Of a DNA stretch of 7,842 bases, positions 1 to 6,292 are shown one piece after another. Positions within the stretch are counted from its first letter, which is position 1, and the number at the start of each line of letters is the position of its first letter. The stretch is from Pseudorhodobacter antarcticus (GTDB lineage: Bacteria; Pseudomonadota; Alphaproteobacteria; Rhodobacterales; Rhodobacteraceae). The notes under the pieces were generated by a model. The model ran no database searches and had not been told where the DNA came from. It worked only from the letters and a program-made list of their open reading frames with translations. Location: assembly GCA_945897655.1 (NCBI GenBank), contig CAMDHB010000149.1, positions 1-7,842 on the forward strand, read 5' to 3'. Position numbers and translations under genes: made by a program.

Positions 1-374
1 CGTGCGGCGATGCGCAGCGTGCTGTCATAGAGCGATGGATCACCCCAGACCAGCAGCGCCACATCCTGCGCGGCCGGATGGGCTACGATGGTTTGCATCC
101 AGACGGCGGCGATGGCGTCGTGCCAGTCGTTGACGCCAGCCAGATAGTCGGGGTTCCCGGCGTCGCGCTGCGGCAGGTCAAACTCGGCAATGGTGGTTGC
201 CGTGTTTGTCAGAACGTCGGCGCAGATGGTGCGGCGCAGCTCGGCCAGGTCGGCCTTGCTGTCGCCCTTGCGCGGGATCATCACCAGATCGGCGGCATTC
301 AGCGCCTTGATCGCCTGAAGTGTCAGGTGATCGGGGTTGCCAGTGCCAATGCCGATCAGGTGAAGCCGGATCAT
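1..374 (-). CDS. cobF: CobF, precorrin-6A synthase (deacetylating), N-terminal part only
   Basis: This is the N-terminal 124 residues of CobF; the gene runs off the left edge, and roughly half of the usual ~250-residue protein is present. CobF acts in the cytoplasm of the aerobic cobalamin pathway. It uses SAM to methylate C1 of precorrin-5 and removes the extruded acetyl group, giving precorrin-6A. The translation opens with a SAM methyltransferase glycine loop, GIGTGNPDHLTLQ (residues 8-20), then IPRKG (33-37), a WHDAI stretch (84-88) and WGDPSLYDST (110-119). These are hallmarks of CobF rather than of the other precorrin methylases. The ATG overlaps the cbtA stop as ATGA, which fixes the start and suggests coupled translation. 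The gene is therefore the third cistron of the riboswitch-headed cbtBA unit, separate from the other cob genes here. Identity is very likely; the C-terminal half cannot be checked. Confidence 0.95.
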   Translation of the reverse strand, partial: MIRLHLIGIGTGNPDHLTLQAIKALNAADLVMIPRKGDSKADLAELRRTICADVLTNTATTIAEFDLPQRDAGNPDYLAGVNDWHDAIAAVWMQTIVAHPAAQDVALLVWGDPSLYDSTLRIAA

Positions 375-1141
375 TTGGCGGGATCTGTGCGCCAGAGGGT
401 GATCAGCAACCCACCCAGCACCATCCAGGTGATCATGCCTGCTCCCAAGGAATGGGCGGCAAAGGCGGCGGACAGTTCCGGCGGTACGATACCACCGAAC
501 GCCGCAACCTTGGGTGCACCCCAGACATGCGGGGCGGCCAATAGCCCTGCCCCAACGACGCGCTGCCAAACTGCGGTGCCATAGCACAGGAACCACAGGC
601 CGATGCCGGTGCAGATGGCGGTGACGGCCCACCAAAGTTGACGCGCCTCAAAATCAGCCGCCGGCATGCCGGGCAGTTCGGGCGGCAGGCCAAGGGCCGG
701 CATCAGTTGAAAGCTCATGAAGCCCGCCAGACCCCAAAGGACCCCTTGCGCCAGACCGATCTTGATGCCGATCTGGTGTGCCAGATTGATCATCCCCATC
801 AGGACGAGACCATAGCCGCAATAGGTGAGGATTGCGAAAAGTACCGTCAATCCCTGACGCTGAAAGGCTGAAACCTCAGTGGCCTCGCCATGGTCATGGG
901 CCTCGGTGGTTCCGGCCGTGCCATGGTCATGTTCGGTGGTGGTTTCGGCTGTGCCGTGGTCATGGGTGCTGTGGTCGTGGCCCGCCTCTGCCGCTACGAC
1001 ACCGGCGAAATGCACCAACTCGCCCGATTCATAGCGTTCGGCCATGACGATATCGGGTTGCACCAATAGATATTGCAGCAGAGCGCCAAGCAGCCCCGCC
1101 ACAAAGCCAGCGATCAACGCGCTGGACACCATCTGTTTCAT
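371..1141 (-). CDS. cbtA: CbtA, predicted cobalt transporter membrane subunit
   Basis: This 256-residue membrane protein of the CbtA family is predicted to import cobalt together with CbtB. I see about five hydrophobic segments: roughly residues 5-27, 97-120, 127-150, 168-190 and 226-250. Between the first and second lies a polar histidine/aspartate-rich segment (about 55-85) with HDH motifs at 55-57, 60-62, 71-73 and 82-84, a likely metal-binding loop. After the third segment come PALGLPPELPG (148-158) and, further on, APHVWGAP (203-210), both typical of the family. The ATG lies 21 bp after the cbtB stop, with only a weak AGGA-type Shine-Dalgarno about 13 nt upstream, so coupling to cbtB is likely. 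It shares ATGA with cobF. Expression should follow the cobalamin riboswitch ahead of cbtB. The family role is inferred in the literature mainly from its linkage to B12 genes and riboswitches. The exact number and orientation of the segments is my estimate. Confidence 0.92.
   Translation of the reverse strand: MKQMVSSALIAGFVAGLLGALLQYLLVQPDIVMAERYESGELVHFAGVVAAEAGHDHSTHDHGTAETTTEHDHGTAGTTEAHDHGEATEVSAFQRQGLTVLFAILTYCGYGLVLMGMINLAHQIGIKIGLAQGVLWGLAGFMSFQLMPALGLPPELPGMPAADFEARQLWWAVTAICTGIGLWFLCYGTAVWQRVVGAGLLAAPHVWGAPKVAAFGGIVPPELSAAFAAHSLGAGMITWMVLGGLLITLWRTDPAK
889..980 (-). repeat. 33-bp imperfect tandem repeat encoding the His-rich loop of CbtA
   Basis: Two full 33-bp units (889-921 and 922-954) and a partial third (955-980) lie in tandem inside cbtA. 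On the plus strand each unit begins with catggtcatg or the near copy cgtggtcatg. On the coding strand each unit gives an 11-residue block starting with or containing HDHG, followed by Thr/Glu/Ala-rich residues (about residues 54-85 of CbtA). The unit length is a multiple of three, so gain or loss of a copy would keep the frame and change the number of HDH metal-binding motifs. Confidence 0.8.
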
Positions 1142-1162
1142 GGGTTCAGGAACAATCCTGCC

Positions 1163-1339
1163 TTAGTGGCAGGGAAAGCCCGTGGTGTGCCGCATGTCAT
1201 GGGCGGCGTCATGCAGGGTTTGCGAATGGGCAAATCCGGCAACGAAAACAACGGTTGCGCCGATCAGCGTGACGAAAATCGCCTGCATGAGGGCGGAAGA
1301 ACGGGATGCGGTCTGCGAAGTGGTCTGGGTCGTGTTCAT
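1163..1339 (-). CDS. cbtB: CbtB, small predicted cobalt transporter subunit
   Basis: This is a 58-residue protein with one membrane segment (about residues 20-37) and a C-terminal tail rich in histidine: H38, H43, H47, H51 and the terminal GFPCH with C57 and H58. A single membrane span plus a His-rich tail ending in FPCH is the hallmark of CbtB, the partner of CbtA in predicted cobalt uptake. The tail is the likely cobalt-binding part. I chose the ATG at 1339 because AAGGAG (1351-1346) sits 6 nt upstream. A GTG at 1360 in the same frame would add seven residues (MTAKELT), but the Shine-Dalgarno would then lie inside the gene. It is the first gene after the cobalamin riboswitch and is followed 21 bp later by cbtA. 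High B12 should reduce its expression. Confidence 0.93.
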   Translation of the reverse strand: MNTTQTTSQTASRSSALMQAIFVTLIGATVVFVAGFAHSQTLHDAAHDMRHTTGFPCH

Positions 1340-1345
1340 CGTCAA

Positions 1346-1370
1346 CTCCTTGGCCGTCACACCCGACGGC
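1346..1370 (-). promoter_or_regulatory. cbtB ribosome binding site with an adjacent hairpin, candidate riboswitch expression platform
   Basis: On the minus strand GCCGTC (1370-1365) and GACGGC (1358-1353) form a perfect 6-bp stem with a 6-nt loop GGGTGT (1364-1359). One base later comes the Shine-Dalgarno AAGGAG (1351-1346), 6 nt before the cbtB ATG. There is no U-tract after the stem, so it does not look like an intrinsic terminator. This favours control at translation initiation. Loop bases GGGUG could pair, with one G-U, with CGCCC in the aptamer (1488-1484), as expected for the L5-L13 kissing contact of cobalamin riboswitches. The hairpin and the Shine-Dalgarno are seen directly; the kissing contact is inference. 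Confidence 0.6.
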
Positions 1371-1385
1371 AGCGTGTTTCACCTT

Positions 1386-1553
1386 GCAAGGCCGGTCTCC
1401 TGACTCGCGGGTCGCAGCCTGCTTTCCGCCTTCCCGGATTGCTCCAGTGGCATATGGAAAGCCGCTACCGCTTACAGTCGCGGGGGCGGTTGAGGATCAG
1501 GTGCCTGCATCGGTCCACCCTACCCCATTCCCGTTTCAGTCCCTCTGGCTTGC
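1386..1553 (-). promoter_or_regulatory. Cobalamin (AdoCbl) riboswitch aptamer ahead of cbtB-cbtA-cobF
   Basis: Read on the minus strand, the segment has the conserved parts of the B12 riboswitch in order. The 5' strand of P1 is GCAAG (1553-1549), followed by GGGAA (1532-1528). Next come the core GCGACTGTAAGCGG (1481-1468), GCCACTGG (1451-1444), GGGAAGG (1435-1429) and the 3' B12 box AGTCAGGAGACCGGCCTTGC (1405-1386). The CTTGC at the end of the B12 box pairs with the first GCAAG to close P1. The aptamer looks complete. The next gene downstream is cbtB, starting 47 nt after the B12 box. Known members bind adenosylcobalamin or a related corrinoid and switch expression off when B12 is plentiful. 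The outer boundaries are set from the P1 pairing and may be off by a few bases. Confidence 0.96.
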
Positions 1554-1577
1554 GCCGGAATGGACACCTTGCGTCGC

Positions 1578-1606
1578 CATTTGGCCCGATCTGGGGGGTG
1601 GGTCAA
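1578..1606 (-). promoter_or_regulatory. Weak candidate promoter upstream of the riboswitch
   Basis: The stretch 1554-1653, between the end of the DUF1636 gene and the riboswitch, should contain the promoter for the cbtBA-cobF unit unless readthrough supplies it. The best match is TTGACC (1606-1601) and CAAATG (1583-1578) on the minus strand with a 17-nt spacer. The -35 box is good and the -10 box is poor. A perfect 6-bp inverted repeat, CAAGCG...CGCTTG (1604-1624), overlaps the -35. Apart from these I see nothing in this stretch, and no U-tract terminator for the upstream operon. Confidence 0.25.
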
Positions 1607-1653
1607 GCGAGAAAGCGGCGCTTGTGGGCGGTTGGCGACACATGGTGCTGGTT

Positions 1654-1974
1654 TCAGCGGCCGGGAATGCGCGCAATGGCTTTGGTGCGCAGTGCGCCAA
1701 GGGGGCGGGCATCGGCAAAGGTGCCGTCGGGTGCGGCAAGGTAGAGGGTGGCAAAGGTCACAAGATCAGGCAGGTCGGACGAGGTCAGATCGCCGAAAAG
1801 ATAGGCGGTTTTCCCGGGCGCACGAAAGGCCACGGTCGAGGCGCGGGTACAGCCCGACATACAGTCGGTCAGCGCGATGTCGTAGGGCAAATCGCCAAGG
1901 GCATCTGTCAGTTGCTGGGCCAGGCCGGCCTGACCTGCAGGGCAAGAGCGGCAGACGGTGACCTGATGCGTCAT
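1654..1974 (-). CDS. DUF1636 small four-cysteine protein, possibly ferredoxin-like
   Basis: This is a 106-residue soluble protein of the DUF1636 family, which is often found beside B12 genes. Four cysteines are arranged as C8xxC11 near the N-terminus (VCRSCPAG) and C38xxxC42 (TDCMSGCTR). The spacing resembles that of thioredoxin-fold [2Fe-2S] ferredoxins, so it may bind an iron-sulfur cluster or a metal such as cobalt. There is no signal peptide or membrane segment. The ATG overlaps the cobA stop as ATGA, and it is the last gene of the cobL-to-cobA run. Family membership is recognised from the two cysteine motifs and the RAPGKTAYLFGDL stretch (51-63). The biochemical role is not known to me. 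An electron donor for a redox step of the pathway or a metal carrier are both possible inferences. Confidence 0.8.
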   Translation of the reverse strand: MTHQVTVCRSCPAGQAGLAQQLTDALGDLPYDIALTDCMSGCTRASTVAFRAPGKTAYLFGDLTSSDLPDLVTFATLYLAAPDGTFADARPLGALRTKAIARIPGR

Positions 1975-2681
1975 GGGTTTGCCAAGGGTCCCAGCAGGAT
2001 CAGCGCGGGGCCGTCGCCGCTGATCTGAGGGGCGAGGGTGGCGAGGGTGGCGCGCAGGAAGCGCTGCTCGGGGGTCGAGACGCTTTCGGCCAGCACGGCA
2101 GGGGTGGCGGGGTCAAGCCCGTGGGTCTGCAGTTTGGTGGCGAGTTCGGCAAAGGTGCGCTTGCCCATGAAGATCACGGTGGTTGCCGCAGGGTCGGCCA
2201 GGGCGGCAAGGTTCAGGTCTTGTGGCAAGGCACCTGTCACATCATGGCCAGTGACAAACTGCACCCGCCGTGCGGTCAGGCGGCGGGTCAGCGGGATGCC
2301 GTAGGCGGCAGCGGCGGCGGAGGCGGAGGTGACGCCGGGGATGATTTCATAGGCCACACCGGCGGCGCGGCAGGCGTCAATCTCCTCTTCCAGCCGGCCA
2401 AAAAGGCCTGCGTCGCCGGATTTGAGGCGCACGACGCGGGCCCCGGTCAGGGCATAGTCGACCAGCAACTGACTGACGCTGCCCTGTTTGGGCGAGGGGC
2501 GCCCTGCCCGCTTGCCCACGCCCACCAGATCGGCGCCGGGTTTGACGTGGGTCAGGATCGGGCCGGAGGACAGGTCATCAAACAGCACCGCGTCGGCGGC
2601 GGCCAGGCGGTTCACGGCCTTCAGCGTGAGCAGTTCGGGGTCGCCGGGACCGGAGGAGACGAAGGAGACAAAGCCGGTCAT
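1971..2681 (-). CDS. cobA: CobA, uroporphyrinogen-III C-methyltransferase (SUMT)
   Basis: This 236-residue cytoplasmic SAM methyltransferase converts uroporphyrinogen III to precorrin-2 by methylation at C2 and C7, the entry into the corrin pathway. It shows the SUMT motifs in order: GPGDPELLTLKA (11-22), VGKRAG (55-60), RLKSGDAGLFGR (85-96), PGVTSASAAAA (115-125), PLTRR (130-134), FVTGH (142-146) and MGK (172-174). No siroheme dehydrogenase/ferrochelatase domain is fused, so this is the stand-alone form rather than CysG. The second glycine motif is unusual: most SUMTs read GGDPFVFGRGGEE there, while this one reads SGDAGLFGRLEEE. It shares ATGA with both cobB upstream and the DUF1636 gene downstream, so it sits in the cob operon and is likely dedicated to B12. 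CobA is the best match among the related methylases because of PLTRR and FVTGH. Confidence 0.94.
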   Translation of the reverse strand: MTGFVSFVSSGPGDPELLTLKAVNRLAAADAVLFDDLSSGPILTHVKPGADLVGVGKRAGRPSPKQGSVSQLLVDYALTGARVVRLKSGDAGLFGRLEEEIDACRAAGVAYEIIPGVTSASAAAAAYGIPLTRRLTARRVQFVTGHDVTGALPQDLNLAALADPAATTVIFMGKRTFAELATKLQTHGLDPATPAVLAESVSTPEQRFLRATLATLAPQISGDGPALILLGPLANP

Positions 2682-3985
2682 GGCACCTCGGCGATCAGAT
2701 GGAAGAAGGACCCGGTGACATGGCCGCGCTGGGAACCGGTTTCGGGGACGGGTGTGCCCTCGGCATCGGTCACCTGGGCCAGGGGGGCGTCGGGCTGGGT
2801 CAGGATGGTGGAATAGTGGAATTCATGGCCGCGTAAGGTGGTGCCTGCTGTGTGACCGGGAAATGGTGTCAACAGCTGCGCCATGCGGTAGCCCAGGTGC
2901 ATGCGGCGGGTTTGAAAGCTGGTCTCCAAGCCCAAAAGCCCGGCCATCTGGTGGCTCTGACCGTCCTTGTCGATCAGGCCTGCGCCCAAGACCATATAGC
3001 CGCCGCACTCGCCGTGGACGGGTTTGATAGCGGCAAAGCTGCGCAGGCCTGACAGGAACTGCGAGGCAGCGGCTATCTGGCCGCCGTGGAGTTCAGGATA
3101 GCCGCCGGGAAGCCAGCACACATCAGCCGAGGGGTCCGCTGCCTGATCGGCCAGAGGGGAGAACGGCAGGACCTCGGCCCCCGCAGCGCGCCAGGCATGC
3201 AGCAGATGGGGGTAGACAAAGGAAAACGCCGTGTCGCGGGCGAGGGCAATGCGTTGGCCGGGGGGGCGGATGGGGTAAGGCGAGGTGGGCGTTGGGCTGG
3301 GGCGGGCGGCGGCAAGGATGGCGTCCAGATCGACATGGGCCGCGACAAAACGGGCAGCCTCGGCTAGCATCGGCTCCAGATCGGGCAGTTCTTCGGCCTG
3401 CACCAGCCCAAGGTGGCGTTCGGGCATGGTGATGGCCTTGTTGCGCGGCAGAGCGCCCAGAACCGGAATGCCCGCCTGCGCCATGCCTTGCCGCACCAAC
3501 CGTTCATGGCGGGCACTGGCAACGCGGTTCAGCACGACACCGGCCAAGGCCAACCCGGGCCGAAATGACGCTAGGCCAAGCGCGATGGCGGCGGCGGTTT
3601 GCGCCTGACCTGAGACGTCGATGACCAGGACAACCGGCCAGCCAAGGTGCAGCGCCAGATCGGCACTCGCCCCCGACCCTGTCGCCCCGGGTGTTGCCAC
3701 GCCGTCATGCAGGCCCATCGACCCCTCGGCCAGGATCAGGTCTGCGCCTGTGGCATGATCCAAAAGGGCGGCGATCATGTCAGGCGCCATTGCCCAAGTA
3801 TCCAGGTTAAAAGATGGCCTGCCGGTTGCAGCCCGGTGAAAGGCCGGGTCGATGTAATCGGGACCGGATTTGAAGGTTTGCACCGCCAGACCCCGGTCGC
3901 GAATTGCCCGCGCCAGACCCAGCGTCAGCGTGGTCTTGCCGGTGCCCGAGGCGGGGGCGGAAATGATCAGGCCGGGGGCGGTCAT
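2678..3985 (-). CDS. cobB: CobB, hydrogenobyrinic acid a,c-diamide synthase (glutamine-hydrolysing)
   Basis: This 435-residue ATP-dependent amidotransferase adds amide groups to the a and c side chains of hydrogenobyrinate, using glutamine as the nitrogen source. The N-terminal half is a dethiobiotin-synthetase-like ATPase with P-loop ASGTGKTT (12-19), KSGPDYIDPAFH (39-50) and AEGSMGLHDG (86-95). The C-terminal half is a class I glutamine amidotransferase with LPGGYPELHGG (292-302), the nucleophile C327 in HGECGGYM (324-331), GHEFHYS (386-392) and a terminal GSFFHL with the likely catalytic H429. Length fits the family. The start overlaps the cobM stop as ATGA. The anaerobic counterpart CbiA looks similar; the aerobic neighbours (cobF, cobK) make CobB acting on the metal-free ring the better call. 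Confidence 0.96.
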   Translation of the reverse strand: MTAPGLIISAPASGTGKTTLTLGLARAIRDRGLAVQTFKSGPDYIDPAFHRAATGRPSFNLDTWAMAPDMIAALLDHATGADLILAEGSMGLHDGVATPGATGSGASADLALHLGWPVVLVIDVSGQAQTAAAIALGLASFRPGLALAGVVLNRVASARHERLVRQGMAQAGIPVLGALPRNKAITMPERHLGLVQAEELPDLEPMLAEAARFVAAHVDLDAILAAARPSPTPTSPYPIRPPGQRIALARDTAFSFVYPHLLHAWRAAGAEVLPFSPLADQAADPSADVCWLPGGYPELHGGQIAAASQFLSGLRSFAAIKPVHGECGGYMVLGAGLIDKDGQSHQMAGLLGLETSFQTRRMHLGYRMAQLLTPFPGHTAGTTLRGHEFHYSTILTQPDAPLAQVTDAEGTPVPETGSQRGHVTGSFFHLIAEVP

Positions 3986-4764
3986 GTCCCCTCCGGGAAA
4001 CGGGGCTCGGGGCCAAGGGGGCGGTAGCGGCGGTCGTAATCGGCGGCGTATAGGCGGCTGTCGTCAAACCCTTCTTGTGCCAAGGCCCGACCGACCAGGA
4101 TCAGCGCGGTGCGGTCCATCGCCGGGGCGATGGCGTCCTGAATGCTGGCCAAGGTACAGCGCACGATCCGTTGATCGGGCCATGAGGCGCGCCAGACCAC
4201 GGCAACCGGGCAATCACCCCCCAGAATGGGGCTGAGGTTGGCCACGACATCGGCCAGGGCATGGATCGACAGATGGATGGCCAAGGTGGCCCCTGTCGCC
4301 GCAAACGCAGCCAGATTTTCGCCCGCAGGCATGGGCGAGGCGCGGCCCGCGTGCCGGGTCAGAACCACGGATTGCGCAAGGCCGGGCAGCGTCAATTCCG
4401 CACCAATCGCCGCTGCCGATGCGGCGAACGAGGGCACGCCGGGCGTCACATCAAAAGGAATGCCCAAGGAACGCAGGCGGCGCAATTGTTCCCCCATCGC
4501 GGACCAGACCGACAGATCGCCGGAATGCAGGCGCGCGATATCGTGGCCTTGGGCGTGGGCGGCACTGATTTCGGCCATGATGTCGTCCAGCGACAAGGGG
4601 GCCGTGTTGATGATGCGGGCACCGGGCGGGCAATGCGTCAGGATCTGTTCCGGCACCAGTGAGCCCGCATAGAGGCAGACCGGCGAGGCCGCGATCAGGT
4701 CACGCCCGCGCAGGGTCAAAAGATCAGGCGCGCCGGGGCCTGCGCCGATGAAGTGAACTGTCAT
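3982..4764 (-). CDS. cobM: CobM, precorrin-4 C11-methyltransferase
   Basis: This 260-residue cytoplasmic SAM methyltransferase methylates precorrin-4 at C11 to give precorrin-5. Motifs seen are VHFIGAGPGAPDLLTLRG (3-20), YAGSLVP (32-38), ARLHSGDLSVWSA (77-89), PGVPSFAASAAA (108-119), ELTLPG (123-128) and LTRHAGR (135-141). YAGSLVP, HSGDLS(V/I)W and PGV(P/S)SF together separate CobM from the other precorrin methylases. Length is normal. It is coupled by ATGA overlaps to cobE before it and cobB after it. Its substrate is the product of CobJ, and its product is used by CobF, which lies in the other transcription unit of this window. Confidence 0.96.
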   Translation of the reverse strand: MTVHFIGAGPGAPDLLTLRGRDLIAASPVCLYAGSLVPEQILTHCPPGARIINTAPLSLDDIMAEISAAHAQGHDIARLHSGDLSVWSAMGEQLRRLRSLGIPFDVTPGVPSFAASAAAIGAELTLPGLAQSVVLTRHAGRASPMPAGENLAAFAATGATLAIHLSIHALADVVANLSPILGGDCPVAVVWRASWPDQRIVRCTLASIQDAIAPAMDRTALILVGRALAQEGFDDSRLYAADYDRRYRPLGPEPRFPEGT

Positions 4765-5114
4765 GGTCCTTGCCCCTCTGCTATTGCGACAACGGCCTGA
4801 CCGTCGGGCGAAGTGATGCGCCCCACCACCAGCCGCGCCCCCTGCCCTGCGGCGGCCAATGCCGCCGATTCCGCGACTGACCCCGTGCCATAAAGCCCGC
4901 TGACCCGGGCAGACCCCGCCCGTTCATGTGCAGCCAGATCAGTTGGGCTGACCGCGATAAGCGGCAGACCCAAGGCATTGGCCAAGGGGGCGAGACCTGT
5001 GGCCTTGCCCGCAATCGTTGCAACGGCGTCAACCGCGACGCCCGCCCGTGACAGGGCCGCCTGAAGGCTGGCAAGGCCGGCGGATGTGGTGAAGCCAAAA
5101 CCTGCCACCCTCAT
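4761..5114 (-). CDS. cobE: CobE, CbiG C-terminal-domain protein
   Basis: This 117-residue protein corresponds to the C-terminal domain of CbiG, which stands alone as CobE in aerobic producers. Typical features are the opening MRVAGFGFTTSAGLASL, GKATGLAPLANALGLPL (36-52) and GTGSVAESAALAAAG (76-90), followed by a hydrophobic strand and VVAIAEG near the end. I chose the ATG at 5114 because it overlaps the cobL stop as ATGA and begins at the family's usual N-terminus. The same frame stays open upstream to 5231, but those extra 39 residues look like out-of-frame cobL sequence. In CbiG the whole protein opens the acetyl delta-lactone ring of cobalt-precorrin-5A. The exact role of CobE in the aerobic route, where CobF releases acetate, is not settled as far as I know. 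Confidence 0.9.
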   Translation of the reverse strand: MRVAGFGFTTSAGLASLQAALSRAGVAVDAVATIAGKATGLAPLANALGLPLIAVSPTDLAAHERAGSARVSGLYGTGSVAESAALAAAGQGARLVVGRITSPDGQAVVAIAEGQGP

Positions 5115-6292
5115 TTTGTGACGCTCCACTGAACCAGCGGGCGCAGGGGTTGCCAGCCGCGCTTGCTGCCCAAGGGGGCGGCCTCGGCCAGTTCGACGCG
5201 CAGCAAGGTGCCGCCTTGACGCGCATGCCACTGGGACAGCAAAACCTCGCTTTCCAAGGTGACGGCATTGGCAACCAACCTGGTGCCGGCCTCAATACGG
5301 GCCCAGATATCGGCAAAGACCTGCTCGGATGCGCCGCCGCCAATGAAAACGGCATCGGGTTTCGGCAATGTGTCCAGCCCTTCGGGGGCCTTGGTTTGGG
5401 TGATGTGATAGCGGTGGCCAAGCCCGAACCGTTCGGCATTCGCCTGCGCCCGGGCAGCGCGGGTAGGGTCTTGTTCCAGCGCAAAGGCCCGTGATCCCGG
5501 TGCTGCCAGCAGAAACTCGATCGAGATGGAGCCGGAACCTGTGCCGATGTCCCACAAGGTTTCACCCGCACGGGGCGAAAGTGCGGACAGGGTCAGGGCG
5601 CGAGCGGGGCGTTTGGTGATCTGACCGTCATGGTCAAACAGATCATCCGGCAGGCCGCTGCTGCGCGGCAGGCCAAGGGCACCCTTAACCTCAATCGCGG
5701 CAGCGACGGGGGCCAGAATGGGTTGGGTATCAGGGTGTTGCGCCTCAAAGCTCCAGTAGTTTTCGCGGGGGCCGCCGAGGGCCTGAAGAACGTGGACGCT
5801 GGAGGGGCCAAAGCCTTGGGCCGTCAGATACTGGGCCAGTTCGCCCACCGCTGCCCCATCGCGCAACAGGCACAGGATGCGGGCGCCACGGGTCAGCAGA
5901 GGGCGAAGGCGGGCATAGGGAGCGGCGTGCAGGCCGATGCAGGCCACCTCCTCGATCCGCCAGCCCATGCGGGCGGCGGCGAGGGAGAAGGTCGAGGGGG
6001 CGGGAAAGACAAGCCATTCATCGGGGTGAAGGGACGCGGACAAGGTGCCGCCGACGCCGTACCAGAACGGGTCCCCCGAGGCGAGGACCGCAACCCGCTG
6101 GCCGCGATGCGCAAGGAGGGGCGTTACGGAAAACGGCAGGGGCCATGGCTGCCCTGTGATGCCCATCAGGGCCAGATGCCGCTTGGCCCCAAAGACGATT
6201 TCGGCTTCATTCAGCGCTTCCAGACTTGCAGGCGACAGGCCCGCTGGTCCATCCTCACCCACGCCGATGATGGATAACCAGGCTTCAGCCAT
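5111..6292 (-). CDS. cobL: CobL, precorrin-6B C5,C15-methyltransferase (decarboxylating), CbiE-CbiT fusion
   Basis: This 393-residue fusion protein methylates precorrin-6B at C5 and C15 and decarboxylates the C12 acetate, giving precorrin-8. The N-terminal CbiE-like methylase (about 1-200) has IIGVGEDG (8-15), SGDPFWYGVGG (72-82) and PAPSTFSLAAAR (98-109). The C-terminal CbiT-like Rossmann methylase (about 205-393) has LPDDLFDHDGQITKRPARA (214-232), the SAM loop WDIGTGSGSISIEF (247-260) and FIGGG (316-320). I chose the ATG at 6292 because it gives the normal N-terminus (MAEAWLSIIGVGEDG) and has AAGAG about 10 nt upstream. An ATG three codons earlier (6301) is too close to that site, and a GTG at 6319 is also possible. 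Its start shares the tetranucleotide CATG with the divergent cobK start. It is coupled to cobE by ATGA. Confidence 0.96.
   Translation of the reverse strand: MAEAWLSIIGVGEDGPAGLSPASLEALNEAEIVFGAKRHLALMGITGQPWPLPFSVTPLLAHRGQRVAVLASGDPFWYGVGGTLSASLHPDEWLVFPAPSTFSLAAARMGWRIEEVACIGLHAAPYARLRPLLTRGARILCLLRDGAAVGELAQYLTAQGFGPSSVHVLQALGGPRENYWSFEAQHPDTQPILAPVAAAIEVKGALGLPRSSGLPDDLFDHDGQITKRPARALTLSALSPRAGETLWDIGTGSGSISIEFLLAAPGSRAFALEQDPTRAARAQANAERFGLGHRYHITQTKAPEGLDTLPKPDAVFIGGGASEQVFADIWARIEAGTRLVANAVTLESEVLLSQWHARQGGTLLRVELAEAAPLGSKRGWQPLRPLVQWSVTK

Noticed and set aside
78..584. Open frame of 168 codons on the plus strand
   Set aside because: It is antisense to cobF and cbtA, both of which have clear family motifs; long open shadow frames are expected at this GC content.
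1382..1391. 10-bp palindrome CCTTGCAAGG as a protein operator
   Set aside because: It overlaps the end of the B12 box and the P1 stem, which explains the sequence without a binding protein.
1604..1624. 6-bp inverted repeat (CAAGCG...CGCTTG, 9-nt loop) as a terminator after the DUF1636 gene
   Set aside because: It has no U-tract on the minus-strand transcript and a short stem; it may be chance, so it is not annotated as a terminator.
1073..1744. Plus-strand open frames across the riboswitch region
   Set aside because: They run through the reverse complement of a conserved structured RNA and of cbtB and have no recognisable product.
2121..2816. 231-codon plus-strand open frame across cobA and the end of cobB
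   Set aside because: Its product is Gly/Gln-rich with no recognisable domain, and both minus-strand genes beneath it are well supported.
5115..5231. N-terminal extension of cobE by 39 codons
   Set aside because: It lies entirely within cobL coding sequence, is Arg/Ala-rich and unlike CobE; the ATGA-overlapping ATG at 5114 gives the usual start.
5630..6277. 215-codon plus-strand open frame opposite cobL
   Set aside because: Low-complexity Gly/Ala/Gln-rich translation with no domain, lying fully within cobL.
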